In this document: in pieces, positions 62,973 to 64,000 of the stretch
Position numbering within the stretch: position 1 is the first letter of the stretch
How the letters are laid out: each line of letters begins with the position of its first letter
Source of the DNA: Lactarius indigo
Taxonomy: Eukaryota; Basidiomycota; Agaricomycetes; Russulales; Russulaceae
Length of the DNA: 64,000 bases
Reading direction: 5' to 3'
NCBI GenBank assembly: GCA_025766275.1
Contig: JAFKAC010000006.1
Span: 2,350,835-2,414,834 of the forward strand
Made by a program: the position numbers and the translations under genes
Notes under the pieces: generated by a model
Told to the model about the DNA's origin: nothing
What the model saw: only the letters and a program-made list of their open reading frames with translations
The model's database searches: none

Positions 62973-64000
62973 TCATCCGTCTGATCTACATCCAGAGGGG
63001 CAAATATCAGGACCGGCCTCTTGAGGCAGGGGCATCATGGCAATGCCTTGATCACTGAGGGTCCTATCTTGAGCTTTCAACTCTTCATCAGCCACGACAT
63101 GCCGTATGTCTACAGGATGCTTCCGACGGTTTTGAATGCGGTTTTTGTTCCTCTCCTGTGAATTACCGTGCCAGGACTTGACATTGAATCTGATGTTGAA
63201 GTCTTGCTCATCGGCGATGCCATACAGCCAAGCAAATGGAATCCATGGCAATACTGTCACCTCCTCCCATTCGCAGAGCAACTCCTTGCTGTAGTGTGAT
63301 GCCTGAGATGAAATAGAGACCATGGGCCAGCATAATGGGCACCGGGTCAGAATCCTCATGAGGCTCCGTTTCGTAGAGGTTCAGCAACAAGTTCGTGTGA
63401 GCTCTGTCTCCGCTCGCACTTCTGCTGGACGGTAGTTGATGGCATTCAACATGTAGATGAGGATGGCACCAAGGGTGAGTGACGGAGCGCATTCGGTCTG
63501 TATCGGACTGGTGTCTCCATCAACATACCCAGTGCAGTATATATTGCACCCATGCAAAAATATTTGAAGTGCCTAGATATCATATGAGGATGACCATGCA
63601 TAAATTGACGGAAGATCTCACCACCACATAATTGGCGACAATGTGTAAGTCCACCCTGCGATAATGTCCTCAGGTGCACTTCTAAGAGCATCTTGGGCGA
63701 GTACCAATGGGACTCGGAATTCGAGACGAGCGCAACCTTCTTGGGGTTTCTGGCCCATGCTACCAGCACAAGCCTTGTATGTCTCCGACATTTTTTCGAG
63801 CTGGTCTACCAGCTTCTCGAGCATCTTCGGGAAGAGCTCCTTGCACCTCCGGCGCCTCCAGATACCTTGGTGGAGCTGATATGTTGGGCATTTGTCTGTG
63901 GTGTAGACATTGATGTAGTTGATGTCATTCCTCCCCCCGAATGGCCAGGTTCGCAACGGAAGCCCGCAAGTCATCCAGTTGGAGACATTGTCGAGATGGA
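62973..64000 (-). pseudogene. Uncharacterised protein gene, upstream exons (partial)
   Basis: Minus-strand coding-like pieces: 63974-63630 (YINVYTTDKCPTYQLHQG, LEKLVDQLEKMSETYKACAG), 63610-63460 (IFRQFMHGHPHMISRHFKYF), 63440-63210 (HTNLLLNLYETEPHEDSDP) and 63250-62973 (LPWIPFAWLYGIADEQDF, RFNVKSWHGNS). They lie in different frames and probably represent exons of one gene continuing past the window edge and into 62972-62215, but I could not phase every join, so some frames may be broken. No known domain is recognised. Confidence 0.4.

Overview
This window is a retrotransposon-dense stretch of a fungal genome, almost certainly a basidiomycete (Agaricomycetes). The evidence is very short introns (about 40-65 nt, GTNNGT donors, CTGAC-type branch sites), a DUF6535-type membrane protein gene, a BTB-like fragment of the type expanded in these fungi, and chromodomain-bearing Ty3/gypsy elements. 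The species cannot be fixed from the sequence. No rRNA, convincing tRNA or CRISPR array was found.

Layout. 1-1668: 5' exons of a host gene of unknown function, cut in a coding exon by gypsy element A1 (1669-9472, minus strand, TSD CGCGT); its 3' exons resume at 9478-9790. 9791-19684: low-gene-density DNA with TGAC-rich repeats, a DUF6535 remnant (10433-10847), an apparently intact DUF6535 gene (16039-18113, minus) and a C-rich tract. 19685-32017: a nest. A family-B LTR fragment was hit by family-A copy A2 (plus strand, decayed, 3' end lost), and A2's gag was then hit by a complete family-B element (20907-28582, minus, TSD CCAGC). 32018-35384: a 68-bp tandem repeat invaded by a hAT DNA transposon with a degraded transposase and a CGC-rich minisatellite. 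35385-43188: family-A copy A3 (minus), structurally intact, but its two flanks do not match. 43189-44428: 3' end of another LTR element (E) carrying a BTB-like/CCHC ORF. 44630-44969: small HMG-box-like gene. 46342-62090: a roughly 124/248-bp minisatellite interrupted by an intact copia element (46640-52825, plus, TSD GCTAA) and by gypsy family C (53555-61432, minus, TSD GTACA), with the repeat orientation inverted near 61.78 kb. 62215-64000: an uncharacterised, apparently frameshifted protein gene (minus).

How the parts work together. The three gypsy families (LTRs of 509, 457 and 570 bp) share one unusual plan. The mRNA start lies about 34 nt after a TATA box, and its first 11 nt can pair with the primer-binding site, as in self-priming Tf1-type chromoviruses. 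Gag opens just after the PBS at a GTG in strong Kozak context (A at -3, G at +4). The leader and first 170 or so gag codons are almost devoid of ATG in every frame in families A and B. Gag passes to pol by a -1 frameshift at G_GGU_UUU or G_GAU_UUU followed by a stem-loop. Pol runs protease-RT-RNase H-integrase-chromodomain and then a conserved extension of about 400 residues with a coiled coil; in family C this lies behind one in-frame TAA and carries extra zinc knuckles. The conserved non-AUG gag start and the post-chromodomain module are the best candidates for undescribed biology here. Most differences between paired LTRs, and most nonsense mutations, are C-to-T changes at CpG, pointing to methylation-driven decay rather than RIP.
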